The position numbers and the translations under genes are program-made. The notes beneath the pieces were generated by a model. It made no database searches. It saw only the letters and a list, made by a program, of their open reading frames with translations, and was not told the origin of the DNA. Source: Tipula vernalis (Eukaryota; Arthropoda; Insecta; Diptera; Tipulidae). Taken from it: DNA of 64,000 nt. The stretch spans positions 134,190,326 through 134,254,325 of the forward strand of contig OY282558.1 of assembly GCA_958295665.1 (NCBI GenBank), given 5' to 3'. This document shows, piece by piece, positions 11,568 through 22,655 of the stretch; the first letter of the stretch is position 1, and every line of letters starts with the position of its first letter.

Positions 11568-12345
11568 TCAAATAGTAACCAAATAGTTTATTTTTAACAA
11601 CAAAGGTTCGAGCTCATTTTGATAATCCAAGTTTAGCAGGAGGATGCGATTTAATCTGTTTTGTGCTGGTATGTGATTAGATTTGTTATTTAAATTGTGA
11701 TATGTCTCTGTTGGCTTTCTGCAGATTTTAAAATTGTGTCTATTATCCATGTTGGTGGATCCATGTTTTCGATTTCGAGGGTGAATTTTATGTTGCGTTT
11801 TATAGAGTTTATATACTGGTGAAGTTTTTCTTTCTAACTGTTTATCTTGGCCAATATATTTTTTTGTTCATGTGTTTCTGTTTACATTGAAAATGTGATT
11901 CTTTTCGATTTGGTTGAGGAATATATTTGGAAGCGTGCCAGAAAGCGGAGAATCCGTAGGGTAGATCGTCTATTTGTATGTAAAATAGTTATATTCAATA
12001 TATGTAGTTCTATTTGGTTAAGATTTTGAGAAGATCTGTTAGCTTGTTCCGCATTTTTGGTTCCACTTTATTTTCCTCCAATAATACCGTGGCGATGAAT
12101 TGTTTCCTCAACTGGTATATTGAAGTACATATTTGTCACGTTGAACGATAGTAATTTCGCGCTATTTAGGATATGTACATACTTGTGTTTTGTCGACAGA
12201 GTCAGCGTAATTGATGACCGAAAATTTCTCGTTGAGTCGTATTTGAGCGCTCTTATAGGGCTATCATCTTTATGTTTTTTTTGGTACACCGGTGATAACT
12301 GGCGCTTTAGGCTAGATCATTTAACTATTGTATGTTTGATTTTTG
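11568..12345 (-). pseudogene. Penelope-like element reverse transcriptase remnant
   Basis: Minus-strand frames read YQKKHKDDSPIRALKYDS (12,220-12,290), LLSFNVTNMYFNIPVEETI (about 12,085-12,150) and FKICRKPTETYHN (11,680-11,735). These match the KIHK.G.PLRPI, SFDV..L.TN.PV.E and F.IYRKPT.TD blocks of Penelope-like RTs in the right order. The catalytic YxDD region between them is unreadable. The GIY-YIG endonuclease expected next (below 11,568) is absent, so this copy is 3'-truncated as well as frameshifted. Confidence 0.8.
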
Positions 12346-12837
12346 TACAAAATGGTCGTTGATTTAATGATTGCAGCATTGATGTTCTTTACGTTTGTAA
12401 CTAACTAAAATTATGTTAAAAATTGTTTGTATACCCTATTTCTGTGCCTACGTGCCTTGTAAATCTTCTCTCTCCTTTATTTTATTTCTTCTTCTTAAAG
12501 AATTGGTACCGCCCTTCTTTTTTGTATATACCATCTGGTGTGTAACGATGATAAAAAAGATAAGAATTTTTTGTTGACCATCTGGTGTGTCTGTGTGTGG
12601 GTGTATATGTGGAAAATGATATTTATTAATAATTTTATTGTGGCCAATTTTTTTCTTTTAGTAAAAATGGTTTATTTGGTTCCTGGTACATATATTTACA
12701 GTTCTTCTAATCTGTTCATTAGTAATCCTTTTCGTATTCTGTATAATACCTGTGAGTTTGTGTTGATGTCACTTTAATCACATTTTTCTGTAGTCAAGTG
12801 TTTTGCATATTTCGAGTCGATTTTTGGTTTTCCGATT
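12346..12837. other. Junction between two Penelope-like copies
   Basis: No conserved coding segment. Position between an RT (left) and a GIY-YIG domain (right) of two same-strand copies suggests Penelope leader or pseudo-LTR sequence. Short plus-strand frames here show no recognisable domain. Confidence 0.4.
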
Positions 12838-12995
12838 TATTTTATATGTTCTGTAGACCTAACTTCGAATTTTCTTCCAGTTTGTCCTACGTAGAATTTC
12901 GGGCAATCATTACAGTTTTTAGCATAATAAGAGTTAGTGTTTGTTAGAAATTTGATAAAGGAGTAACATCCGAAACGATCGTAAGATCTATTTAT
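12838..12995 (-). pseudogene. Penelope-like GIY-YIG endonuclease remnant
   Basis: The minus strand reads NDCPKFYVGQTGRKFEVR and then STEHIK, the hallmark GIY-YIG region of Penelope-like elements (C.DC..FYIGQTGR.F..R..EH). The open frame extends upstream to about 12,990. The domain lies upstream of the RT relic at 11.6-12.3 kb, so it belongs to a second, same-orientation copy whose RT is missing. Partial head-to-tail copies are a known habit of this class. Confidence 0.8.
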
Positions 12996-13359
12996 CTCCC
13001 TCTAACTAAGTGCTAAGCTTACTCGTAATTTCACGAGTCAGCTTAACTCTAAATGTTGAAAATTTCAGCTAATACCGAAAATCTCGAATAATATTGAGGT
13101 TATAAAATTTGCTTAAAAACCTCCAAAATACATAGAAAATATCTTTCGATATATCACCATCTCATGTGACAGAGTTAAGTTCAATGTCTTAAAAATTTCG
13201 AGTATAAGCAAGAAACTCAAATTTAGATGCGAATAAATGCAGGCTACGTGGAACGTATTTGCCTTGACTTTATACATAACTTCATTTCAGTATATTTACG
13301 GCACTGTTAATTGAAAATTGAATAGGCCAAACCAAGATTCTTCTGATAGTCGGATATAA
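12996..13359. other. Non-coding stretch
   Basis: No gene seen. An imperfect hairpin (AAGCTTACTCGT...ACGAGT.AGCTT) lies at about 13,015-13,046. The remainder is AT-rich, and its origin is not clear. Confidence 0.4.
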
Positions 13360-13719
13360 ATGACCTTTCGAAACTCTTTTCGTTTTCTTTCTGAGTTTGA
13401 TGATCTTTTACTTGACTTTTGGAGAAGTTATAACGAAATAGTCATTTGCGGGGATTTTAACTGTAATTTTGTTGATCCTAAAATTTGTTCATATTTCCGT
13501 TACCTTCTTCAACGATTTTCAATGGATGTTGTGAATAAAGAGCCAACGTATCTCTATAGTCGTGGCTCATCCCAGTTAGATCTTATTATTACAAACAATT
13601 ATGAAAAAATTAGGTTTTGGAATCAAATTTCCGTGGGATTTTTGGATGATGATTTCCTTTACTGGGTTTATGAGTGGCCTGATAAAATATCCGGATTGTA
13701 CAGACATTTTTTATCGTGA
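13360..13719 (+). pseudogene. Non-LTR element AP-endonuclease fragment
   Basis: The 119-residue frame contains EIVICGDFNCNF followed by FSMDVVNKEPTYLYSRGSS and LDLIITN. This is the C-terminal half of the AP-like endonuclease of non-LTR retrotransposons, where GDFN is a catalytic block and the S.LDL.ITN block is conserved. The N-terminal half and the whole RT are missing. A non-LTR-style tail follows within 170 bp, pointing to a large internal deletion. Confidence 0.75.
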
Positions 13720-13893
13720 CTTTAAAAACATAGACTTTCCCGGTCTCTTTTTTTAATTACTGTAAATTTTTTTTTCTAACTCAATTTTATTGAGGTTTTT
13801 GTTAATTTCGTTCTTATATTTTTCATATTATGTAATTTTAGGCTAAAATCATATGCACTGACATATATTGAATAAATAAATAAATATTAAAAA
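13720..13893 (+). other. 3' tail of the deleted non-LTR element
   Basis: A T-rich untranslated segment ends in TTGAATAAATAAATAAAT at about 13,868-13,886, the usual short A-rich repeat end of Jockey/LOA-type elements. Its closeness to the endonuclease fragment shows the internal loss. The exact end is approximate. Confidence 0.5.
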
Positions 13894-14361
13894 TGTAATA
13901 TGAAAATAAATTATTTGAAAACAAATTGAATTTATTTCTATAAAATTAAACATTATCAGCAAAATTAAACTAATTTACATATGTAATTAAAAAATGAAAT
14001 AAAGAATTTTTGTTTTTTAAGCACAAAGACGAGGCGTCCGATATGAAAAGCACCTAGTGAACATCCTTATTAATATTATAAATTAGCACTATGTGTTGAG
14101 TTTAATCTCTATCTGTTTACTGTCCATTCAATACTATTTTCAATTCGATCCAGTACCCACCAAAAATAATTATTGGCAACACTGCTGTTATAGGGACTTG
14201 TCATTACAATATAACTTTCAAAATCATAACCAAACAGAACTCGGACATGACAGTGAGTTTTACATCTATTTGGCGGTTTATTAATGGGTCTTTATATATA
14301 CCCTAACCACCTCAAAAAGGGTCACGTTTTCAACGCTAAAATCAAATATAGGAAAGACATA
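13894..14361. other. AT-rich flank of the young LTR element
   Basis: No gene recognised. The last four bases before the LTR (ACAT, 14,362-14,365) are the target-site duplication of the insertion. Before the insertion this flank was continuous with 24,381 onward. Confidence 0.5.
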
Positions 14362-14365
14362 ACAT

Positions 14366-16086
14366 TGTTACCGATCTCTTGGCGGCGTACACGTTTCTCT
14401 TAATCGGGTATGCTGTAGTCGGCATATGGGAGGTTCTTTGCCGCCAAACTGGAATTGACCGTTCACTTCTATACGTGCACAAAAAAAACAAAAACTTTGA
14501 CTCACAAAAAAAAATTAAGAACAAAGATCAGACCCACTTAAACCCTTAACACCTCTCAACATCATCATCAATAAAAAGGTTTACTCGTTCATCTTAATTG
14601 AACAATTTATTCAAAATTCAAACAAATAATAATCCATTCTTTGCAAAAAAAACTACCAATCCCTAGTATATAATATACCTACTATATACATCATTATAAA
14701 AATTAGTTAAAAGAAAAATATGTACAAAATTATGCTGGAGCATATATATTAAGGCAAAAGCCAAAAAAAAAATAAATTTAATGATCCAAAATAAACTTAC
14801 CAAATTTCGCCAAGAGTACTCTTCGCTTGTTATGGAAGCTAAAAACAAAAATTAATCTTATATGCCCAAACACTTTCGCTTTGAACACTCACAATTGATA
14901 TTATCTAAAGAAAATTATTTTAAAAAAAAACTACTCATGCACAGGATTAATACTATAAGAAAAATTACATTGCTCTGAATAAAGATAAAGAGACTATAGA
15001 TTAAATTTAAGAAAAACAAAATTATAAAATTATGACTTGTATCCAAATTATTGTGAATCACTAAAGTTTTTTTTTTTATTTGGTTCCACACCGCACAAAA
15101 CTAGATTCTGCTCTCCACTGATAACGCCAAGATTGCCATATGAGGCAAGCTTAGTCTGCCTTATGCAATATCACACTATGGGCTCTGCGTAACACTTTAT
15201 TCCGCTGTTTAATACAAATGAGGCCCCGCTGCCGCCACTATAACGGAACTAATTTAGTAACAGGTTCATTTGCACTAAGATAGGACACAAAACTTACCCA
15301 CAAAACAGCAATTATAGCATATTTGGGGCGCACTATGAAGTGGAAGTTGAGATAATTCTCCCGGCAGTTCGTCAGCAATCCTATGTAAGCGAAACATTTC
15401 ACATAAAAATTCGATTTAATTTAAACTGAAAAACCATGACGCTTACCGATCGGTTCAACGAGCTTCAATTTAATATTAATGTTAAACTTTGTTTAACAAT
15501 GAAAATGTTAACTACTATACGTATACTTGAAACTACTATTAATTTCGTAATTACACTTCACTAATTACAGATAAATTATCCACCAAAACTCCAACGCGGT
15601 AGCCTCAATAATAAACTGAACGATCAAAAAAAAAATTTTTGCATGTTCCAGAAATTATTGTAATTCACTTATATTACATAAAAGATGCATATAAAGCCCA
15701 TTACACTATCTTGTGTGTATGCATTTACCCACTTATAAAAACAAAACAATACAAAATTAAGTATATAGCCAATTCTTCCCCCCTGACGCATACGACATTG
15801 TTTCCAATTATATACCTATCCACACAGAATCAAACCAAAAAAAAATGCATTTTACATAAGACCAAATAAGTGATTCACTCATCATCATTACTAGAGGTAA
15901 ATAAACCGAAATAAATGCAAAACAAAATTTAAGTTCATTGACCTATATTATAAAAAAAATTCAAATTCAATTTAAATATGGTATTCGATGCTAAAGGCGG
16001 TCGGACACTATCATTTTTTTTACTTCGCAATCCTTCAATATTTTCCAAAAAAAAAATCAGTTTTTTTTCTTTTGATGGCCGTAACA
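14366..16086 (-). repeat. 3' LTR of the young element
   Basis: 1,721 bp, TGTTAC...GTAACA, the same length as the other LTR with no indel seen. Short frames inside are duplicated exactly in the other LTR and have no recognisable product. The inner edge at 16,086 abuts AACCTGTCC (minus strand), a junction also seen at the 3' LTR of the related element at 46,683. Confidence 0.95.
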
Positions 16087-16221
16087 GGACAGGTTTGTTT
16101 TACCTCAGAGATCTGATGGTTAGACAAAACTGAAAACTCGGCCATCAAGTTATTTCGAATATAGAATTTCAAATCCTCTTGTAATCATTCGTTCTAATTT
16201 GTACAATTTGTTTTTTATTCA

Positions 16222-19200
16222 CTAGACCCGAATATCCTTGCAGTGGTAGACCCCAATAATTTTACTTTTCGTTTCATCTTTCACCTCATAATTTATATTG
16301 CCTATCTTCTTTGAAATAACTCCTTTAATAAACTGCGGCGCGAATTTCGCACAGAATTTCTTTTCAGCGTTACTCAGTGGATGAGTACGAACAAATACGG
16401 TTTGGCCGACGTTGTACTGAATGGGTCGCGTACGTAAATTATACCTTTTGGCACTTTTTTCATGGGCTTTTGCAATATCGAATTTTACCTTCTCGTGAAC
16501 CAGTGCAAGCCGTATAGGTAGGGGCAATAATATCTCTCCTTCCGATACCTCCCCCAGCTCCTTCAAGAGTTGGTAGTCGCTTCCATGATTGATCTTATGG
16601 TATCCAAATAAGAGGAAGTGGGGAGAGTTCCTCACTGTTTCATGCACGCCGTTCCGCAGGGCTGATGCGATTTCGTTTAGATACTTATCCCACGTCGAAT
16701 GTTTTGAGCCGATGTATGATCTAATAGCTGCAATTATTGATCGATTAACCCTCTCCGATTGGTTGGACTGTGGAGAATAAACCGCGGTTTTTGAGTCGGT
16801 TACCCCGAAATCAGTTAACAGCTGTTTATATTCTTGACTCTTAAATTGAGTCCCATTATCTGTATGTATTACCTGAGGCACACCGAAAATGCAAAACACT
16901 TCATTTTTTAAAAATTCAATAATTTGTTTTGATGTACCCTTGGACAATGCTTTCAGCAACACAAACTTTGTAACGTGATCTAGAACAATCAGCATCACGG
17001 TTTTACCATTACTGCTACGAGGGTAAGGTCCCAACAAATCAGCATATAATCTTTGCCATGGCCTTTCGACTAAAAATGAGTTTCCCAGAGGCGGTTTACA
17101 CGTTCTGTTTGGAGCTTTTGTCATCTTACAGGTGTCACAAGTGCTGATGTATTTATTAACTTGCTGAGCCATTCCGGGCCAGAAATAGTACCTTCTTATC
17201 TTCTCGAGTGTCTTTCCTATTCCTCCATGGGATGATAGTGGCTCATTGTGTTCCTTTTCGATTATTTGAGATCGGAGACCAGTTGGAATCCACAATTTCC
17301 AGATAGATAGATCGGAAAGGTCCGTTTTCCTTTTTGGTTCCAACCGAATGTAAATGCGATCGTTATGGATGTTGAAAGCTGGATAGTTATTCGGATTCTT
17401 TTTAATTTTCGTCAATAGTTCGTTATATTGAGTATCTTCAAAATGACTTGAATTAAAATCAATAATTTCCACCATTTTTGGTAAAGTATCGTCGAACTCT
17501 TGCAGTGTGTCACAAAAAACACGAGACAGTGTATCTGGTACAACATTATCCTTTCCTCTCTGATGTTCGATGGTGAACCGAAAACCTTGAAGTTTAATAC
17601 TCCACCTTGCCAGTCTTCCACTGAGATCTTTTTGGTTCATTAACCATTTTAGGCTCGCGTGGTCGGTTATCAATGTGAAGTCGTGACCTTCAACATATGC
17701 ACGGAATTTATTTACTGCGAGTATTGCAGCTAAACATTCTAGCTCCGTTACTGAATAGTTCTTCTGAGCTTTATTCAGTTTCTGCGACATGAAGGATATT
17801 GGTCGCTCATAACCTTCTTCATCTTTCTGGTACAGGACGGCTCCAACACCTTCTGTGCTCGCGTCACATCTAATGTAGAACGGTGAATCATAAGATGGGT
17901 TGATAAGAACTGGAGCAGAAGTCAGAAGGGCTTTTAGGTGCTCGAACGATTTCTGGGCGTCATCAGTCCACTGGAATTTTCCTTTTTTTAAACAGTCGGT
18001 AATAGGTGCGGTTACTGCAGCGTAGTTCAATATAAATCTGCGGTACCATCCTGCCATGCCAAGCAAACGTCTAATCTGCCTGACATTGTTTGGCGCCGGC
18101 AGATTCATAATGGCTTCTATTTTTTGTGGATCTGCCCTTAACCCTTTTTCTCCCACTAAATATCCCAAATAACGTATTTCTCGCATCACAAAGTTGCTTT
18201 TTTGAACGTTTATTGTTAAGCCGGCTGTCCTTAGTAGAGTCGCCACCAACTCCAACAGCTCAAAATGATCCTTCAATGTGCCGGTGATGATAAGCAAATC
18301 GTCAAGGTATACAAATATCCGATCGTGCAACTCGTGCGGTATAACTTTATGCATCAACCGGCACATCGATTGGGCTGCATTACACAGCCCAAAAGGCATC
18401 ACTCTGAACTGATAGAGGGGGCGACCCGGTACGGTAAATGCAGTCTTGTCACGTGAAGTCTCCGCAAGCGGTATTTGCCAAAAGGCGTCTTTAAGGTCGA
18501 GTCCTGTAATATATTTAGTCTCAGACAGCCGACCCAACAATCCATCAATAATGGGCAGAGGATACGCATCCTTCTCGGTCACCGAGTTCAATTTTCGGGC
18601 ATCTAAACAAAACCGACCCTTACCATTCGCTTTTCTGACCATAGTAACGGGAGAATTCCAAGCACTTTTGCTAACCTCTATTACTCCAAGTTCAAGCATT
18701 CGATCGATCTCAGTATAGAGTTCCTTTTGCATTGCTGGTGAGATAGAGTAATATCGCTGCTTGATGGGTTTGCAGCCTTTTATTAATTCGATTTCGTGTT
18801 CGTGAAGGGTGGTTTTACCGAGACCGTTTTCCTCAAAAGATGGAAATAAGGATATAATTCTATTGAGCTCTAATTTTTCGATTTTATTCAAATCATGTAT
18901 ATTGTGGTTAGTGGTGATCTCTTGCTCGGAAATATCGCTTATCTCAATTTTAGGAAGGATGTCAAATTTCTGCCAGAAATCGATTCCGAGATATAAAAAC
19001 GATTGTAATGTGGGAACTATGCTAAATTTAATGGAATGCGTTTTATCTCCGAAAGTAACCGGCAACCATACAAAGCCTTCGATTTTATTTCGCGCTCCAT
19101 CAGCAGTGTGTACATAAGAAGATAGTTTACTATACTTTATGTTGCACTCATTCAGAAAAGATATGGAATCTTTGCCTAATACACTGACCGACGCTCCTGT

Positions 19201-19383
19201 ATCCAGGAGACCAACAAACTTTCGGGAGGCAATTGTGACGTTTGCGTGTGGGCGAGGGTCTTTTAACGAGTAATTAATAATGGAGGACATGCTGTGTGCT
19301 ACAAAACAACGCTTCTCAGTGAAATACTTTTTTGTACGATTTATTTTATTTTTTGTTATTGTTTTATTTGAATCTACTGTCAA
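16222..19383 (-). CDS. pol: Pol polyprotein: protease, RT, RNase H, integrase
   Basis: An open frame of about 1,053 residues. Protease: LLDTGASVSVLG with catalytic Asp near residue 61. RT: YPLPIIDGLLGRL, LDLKDAFWQIP, MPFGLCNAAQSM and YLDD near residue 360. RNase H: RCDASTEGVGAVLYQ near 505, then ITDHASLKWLM. Integrase: zinc-binding H-H-C-C (SSHGGIGKTLEKIRRYYFWP, CDTCKMTK) near 710-755 and a DDE core (ADLLGP, HTDNGTQF, SERVNRS) near 780, 842 and 878. Products would copy the element RNA and insert the cDNA. The nominal first codon is TTG; pol is in the -1 frame of gag and open upstream of it, so it is probably made by frameshifting near the gag end rather than from its own start. No lesion seen. 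Confidence 0.93.
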   Translation of the reverse strand: MTVDSNKTITKNKINRTKKYFTEKRCFVAHSMSSIINYSLKDPRPHANVTIASRKFVGLLDTGASVSVLGKDSISFLNECNIKYSKLSSYVHTADGARNKIEGFVWLPVTFGDKTHSIKFSIVPTLQSFLYLGIDFWQKFDILPKIEISDISEQEITTNHNIHDLNKIEKLELNRIISLFPSFEENGLGKTTLHEHEIELIKGCKPIKQRYYSISPAMQKELYTEIDRMLELGVIEVSKSAWNSPVTMVRKANGKGRFCLDARKLNSVTEKDAYPLPIIDGLLGRLSETKYITGLDLKDAFWQIPLAETSRDKTAFTVPGRPLYQFRVMPFGLCNAAQSMCRLMHKVIPHELHDRIFVYLDDLLIITGTLKDHFELLELVATLLRTAGLTINVQKSNFVMREIRYLGYLVGEKGLRADPQKIEAIMNLPAPNNVRQIRRLLGMAGWYRRFILNYAAVTAPITDCLKKGKFQWTDDAQKSFEHLKALLTSAPVLINPSYDSPFYIRCDASTEGVGAVLYQKDEEGYERPISFMSQKLNKAQKNYSVTELECLAAILAVNKFRAYVEGHDFTLITDHASLKWLMNQKDLSGRLARWSIKLQGFRFTIEHQRGKDNVVPDTLSRVFCDTLQEFDDTLPKMVEIIDFNSSHFEDTQYNELLTKIKKNPNNYPAFNIHNDRIYIRLEPKRKTDLSDLSIWKLWIPTGLRSQIIEKEHNEPLSSHGGIGKTLEKIRRYYFWPGMAQQVNKYISTCDTCKMTKAPNRTCKPPLGNSFLVERPWQRLYADLLGPYPRSSNGKTVMLIVLDHVTKFVLLKALSKGTSKQIIEFLKNEVFCIFGVPQVIHTDNGTQFKSQEYKQLLTDFGVTDSKTAVYSPQSNQSERVNRSIIAAIRSYIGSKHSTWDKYLNEIASALRNGVHETVRNSPHFLLFGYHKINHGSDYQLLKELGEVSEGEILLPLPIRLALVHEKVKFDIAKAHEKSAKRYNLRTRPIQYNVGQTVFVRTHPLSNAEKKFCAKFAPQFIKGVISKKIGNINYEVKDETKSKIIGVYHCKDIRV

Positions 19384-19424
19384 AGCAGGGTTATTTTGAT
19401 TGATAAAATTGGTTGTTTTTGATC

Positions 19425-21296
19425 CTATTTGAAAGGATCCGAATTTGTTGAATAGTTGGTTTCCAGCGCTTTGTTCGAATTGAGCACTGAGTGTGGATCC
19501 CTGGATACTCTCACACCCGGTTTCGAGTTTTTTGCGGAATTGACCTTACAATTTTGACAGAACGGTTTTCTCACGTTTGCGGCTCCACATCCAAAACAAA
19601 AGATATCTGTGAATTCCCTCGAACAGTCCTGATACCTGTGCCCTAAGTCCTTACAATTCCAGCAAATAAGTACTGAATCATTATTGGAATTCGGTTTTCC
19701 GTATCTTTGTTGGAATGCTTCTACGTTGGCTGACTGAATTTGTTGTTGTTGTTGTACTTCTAGCCCAGAAAACTCGGGTTTATACTCATTTTGACAATTG
19801 TTGTTATATTTATTTTGGTACTGAGGATGTATCGCTGGGCTTGTAGTGGTTGATTGTGAAAGGCTCATAGATCTCATGTCTGTTTCTAACTCATTTATAA
19901 AATTTCTTCGCTTTAACGGAACTTCGCAAAACCGTCGTGGGTCATATCCGGTCTGATCCCACATCCTTTCATATCTTTGACACAGAGTTCGCAGTTCGTC
20001 AATAGTACGTGCTGTTCCCTGATAGGGTAGGGTGACATTTTTTAACGCTGGAGTCATATTCTGGCATAAACGGTAGATTAATTCCTTTTCAGAAAATCTA
20101 TGCTGCAATCTTGAATTTAATTTTTGTACACCAAGAACAAAATCTGAGAATGTTTCTTTCGGATTTTGGTACTTGTGTATAATTTTTTCGCGTGTTTCTT
20201 CCTCTACATCGTAAGAGCTAAAAAACGATAACATCGCAGATTTCATTGCTTGCCAAGTCACGTTTGTGTGATCGAGTTTGTACACCCAGTACCAATCCTC
20301 CGCTCGCTTAGACAAAAATAAATGAAGTACCTAAGTTAGATTTTGTTCCGGAATGTCATCGTCACGGGCCATTTGCTCTAATCGAATAATAAAGTCTTGA
20401 ACATTTGTTGCATCGGTGCCATCAAAAGACAAATTCCATCTCTGTTTTATTTTATAATCGATGCGCAATTGATTATGTGTCTGAGAGAGAGGTTTCGAAT
20501 AATTTGGTAAGCCCGGATTAAAACTTGGATGGTGATTTGCAAAATTTGGCTGTCTCATAGCTTGTGCATTTGGTCTGGTTTGTCCTGTCTTGAATGAGAC
20601 ATCTCCAAATACTGAGGAGATAGAATTTGCTTCCATCTGTGTAAAGAAATCTGCCACTGAACTTATTAATCCCTTAGCCGGTGCCACTGTGTCAAAATTT
20701 GATGGTTCATTTTGTAAGCTTTGTATGGGCGTGTTACCGTGACCTACAGACGGTACAAAATCTCCTGTACCCGCACCTTGTTCCAGTCTTGTTCTGTTTC
20801 GGTTGATTGGACTACTTTCAGGAGTCTTCTCATTTTCTAATCCTGTATTTTGGTGAGATTGGGTTTTAGATGCCTCGATGCCATCGTTGTATAATTTTTG
20901 GTGCCAGTTGTATAACCGACGAAAATTGCTAGGCAATCCTGCCAGATTTGGAAAGCTTTGTAGGCCAAAGGTATGACTAAATCTGTCAACACGTTCTTTG
21001 TAATGAAACGTCTTTGCAAGTGCCATTGTAATAAATTCAAATTGAGGAGAACTACCTTTTTGCTGAGTGATCGCAGATAATTCATCGAATCGTAAAACAC
21101 ATAACTTACTTTCCTCATCGGGGTTCGACTTAGCATGTGTATCTTTTGGTTTTAATGTAAAGTCAGAAGATTCAACGCGAAGGCTATCTAATAAAATCCT
21201 AGTAGCATCTGATGCTTGCGACGTTAGACCTCTAACCATATACTCAACTTCCCGTTCTTCTGGCGATAGATTATTTAAATAAATTCGTGGATCCAT
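19425..21296 (-). CDS. gag: Gag polyprotein with an in-frame TAG
   Basis: The reading frame starts at ATG 21,296 (MDPRIYLNNL, matching the gag start of the related element at 41,538; an in-frame ATG at 21,314 is also possible). It runs to 19,425 with one TAG at 20,328-20,330, so it would give two pieces of about 320 and 296 residues. The C-terminal part has a CCHC knuckle (CWNCKDLGHRYQDC) and a second cysteine cluster (CFGCGAANVRKPFCQNC). The related element reads through without a stop at this position, with a lysine-containing segment, so TAG looks like a point mutation. The base context after TAG (GTA) is not a known readthrough context. Gag would form the particle and bind element RNA. 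Confidence 0.85.
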
Positions 21297-21314
21297 AATG
21301 AATCTCGATGGCAT

Positions 21315-22634
21315 TTCAAACTAAACCCAGAACTATTTTGAAGAACTAAATACTAACAACAAATTTAAAACAAATAATACTTTCGTACGCCTTTTCTAAC
21401 TTCCGTTTGATAATAAATCTTTCAGTATATTACTGCTATATATTTATGAATTATTTATAAAATATGTTTCGAATTTTTTTTTTTTTTTATTATATTCAAA
21501 ATTACACTTCCACAGCGAAACGATTTAGAAAATTCAATTAAAGGTAAGGAAGCAAATGATTTAAGTACTTCAATCAAATTAGTTAATTTGTGGATGACCG
21601 AACTATACTAAATTCAACTTTGCATGTGTTTTAAAACTAAAAAGAAGAAGAAAAATAACACTACCACCACTAATCCTATACTAATTTAAAGAAACAGAAA
21701 AATCTACTCCCACAGGAAAGGCTAATTGAACTAATATATTTTAACCAAAACCAAACAAAAAAAAATATTTAGTAACAAAAAAAATTGTAAGCCAATATTT
21801 GACAACACTAACTTGACGTAAGTTACCGTATGATCTAATACTGTTAACGATGTATTTTTGATCACTTATAAATGAAATTTATTCACGAAAATAAATTTAA
21901 CAAAAGAAAATTTCTTATCCAGATTTGAATCATGATGATGATGTTGATGTATGTAGGCCGAGTTCAAATACGAAAGAACTTGTTCGAATATGAAAACTAA
22001 TAAACTGTAAAAAAAAATCCATTTTGGAAAGGTTCCTCGTCAATGAGAGTCGCCAATAGGTATCAGTGGGATTGTTCCACAGAGTCACTGTGTATTCTAC
22101 CAATGAATTCCCATAGCGAATCGATCATTGCGTGAATTCCAAAATGTTGAATCTAAAAAAACTATATATAGCTACAATAAACGAAATGACCAGAATTTCC
22201 TATGCAGAAATCAGTAACGACTAACTTAAAGGAATTCATAAAATCTTTATGTGTCTAACAATAAGTTACTCATTCCGAAGTCTAATACATATGCTCCTAA
22301 ATCATTCATTGTCAAGTAATGCTATAATAAAGTGTTGTAACCACCCGCTAAAAACACAAAATTTTAATAAAATTGAAAAGTGGCTTGAATTAACTGGCAT
22401 GCAAAATGAATTTGAATAAAGCGGTTTTTGGGGTCACCCACATTAAACAGAGAAGCTGTTTGGATGTCTTTTTAGGACTACCAGTTAAACGTAAAAAAAC
22501 AAAATTAAATTAAATCGAAAAATTACATTATAGCCATATGTTTAAGGTAAAATGTGCTTTAACAAAAAAAAATTTTAACCAAACGGTTTTCTAGACCTTC
22601 ATACCATATTACCATGCGGTTAAATGACCTTCAG
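21315..22634 (-). other. Long 5' untranslated leader
   Basis: About 1.3 kb between primer site and gag contains no open frame of note. Long leaders are common in Osvaldo/Ulysses-type elements and may hold packaging or translation-initiation signals. None can be named from sequence. Confidence 0.6.
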
Positions 22635-22652
22635 GTCCCTGTTTCGGCGCCA
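22635..22652 (-). other. Primer-binding site, lysine-tRNA-like
   Basis: Three bases inside the 5' LTR the minus strand reads TGGCGCCGAAACAGGGAC. It differs slightly from the lysine tRNA primer site used by Osvaldo/Ulysses elements and lentiviruses (TGGCGCC.GAACAGGGAC). Position and TGG start fit a primer site well. The tRNA identity is an inference. Confidence 0.75.
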
Positions 22653-22655
22653 TTT

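Noticed and set aside
12950..12995. Hammerhead-ribozyme-like words (TTGATAA ... CCGAAAC) next to a Penelope relic, on the plus strand
   Set aside because: Penelope pseudo-LTRs do carry hammerheads, but this lies on the opposite strand, inside a frame that codes for the GIY-YIG region, and it lacks the invariant CUGAUGA core and a proper stem I.
15639..15869. 76-codon frame repeated exactly at 23,929-24,159
   Set aside because: The duplication is explained by the two LTRs. No domain, lysine- and threonine-rich translation of AT-rich sequence.
16589..19117. Plus-strand frames of 60-100 codons across the pol gene
   Set aside because: Antisense shadows of the minus-strand pol frame.
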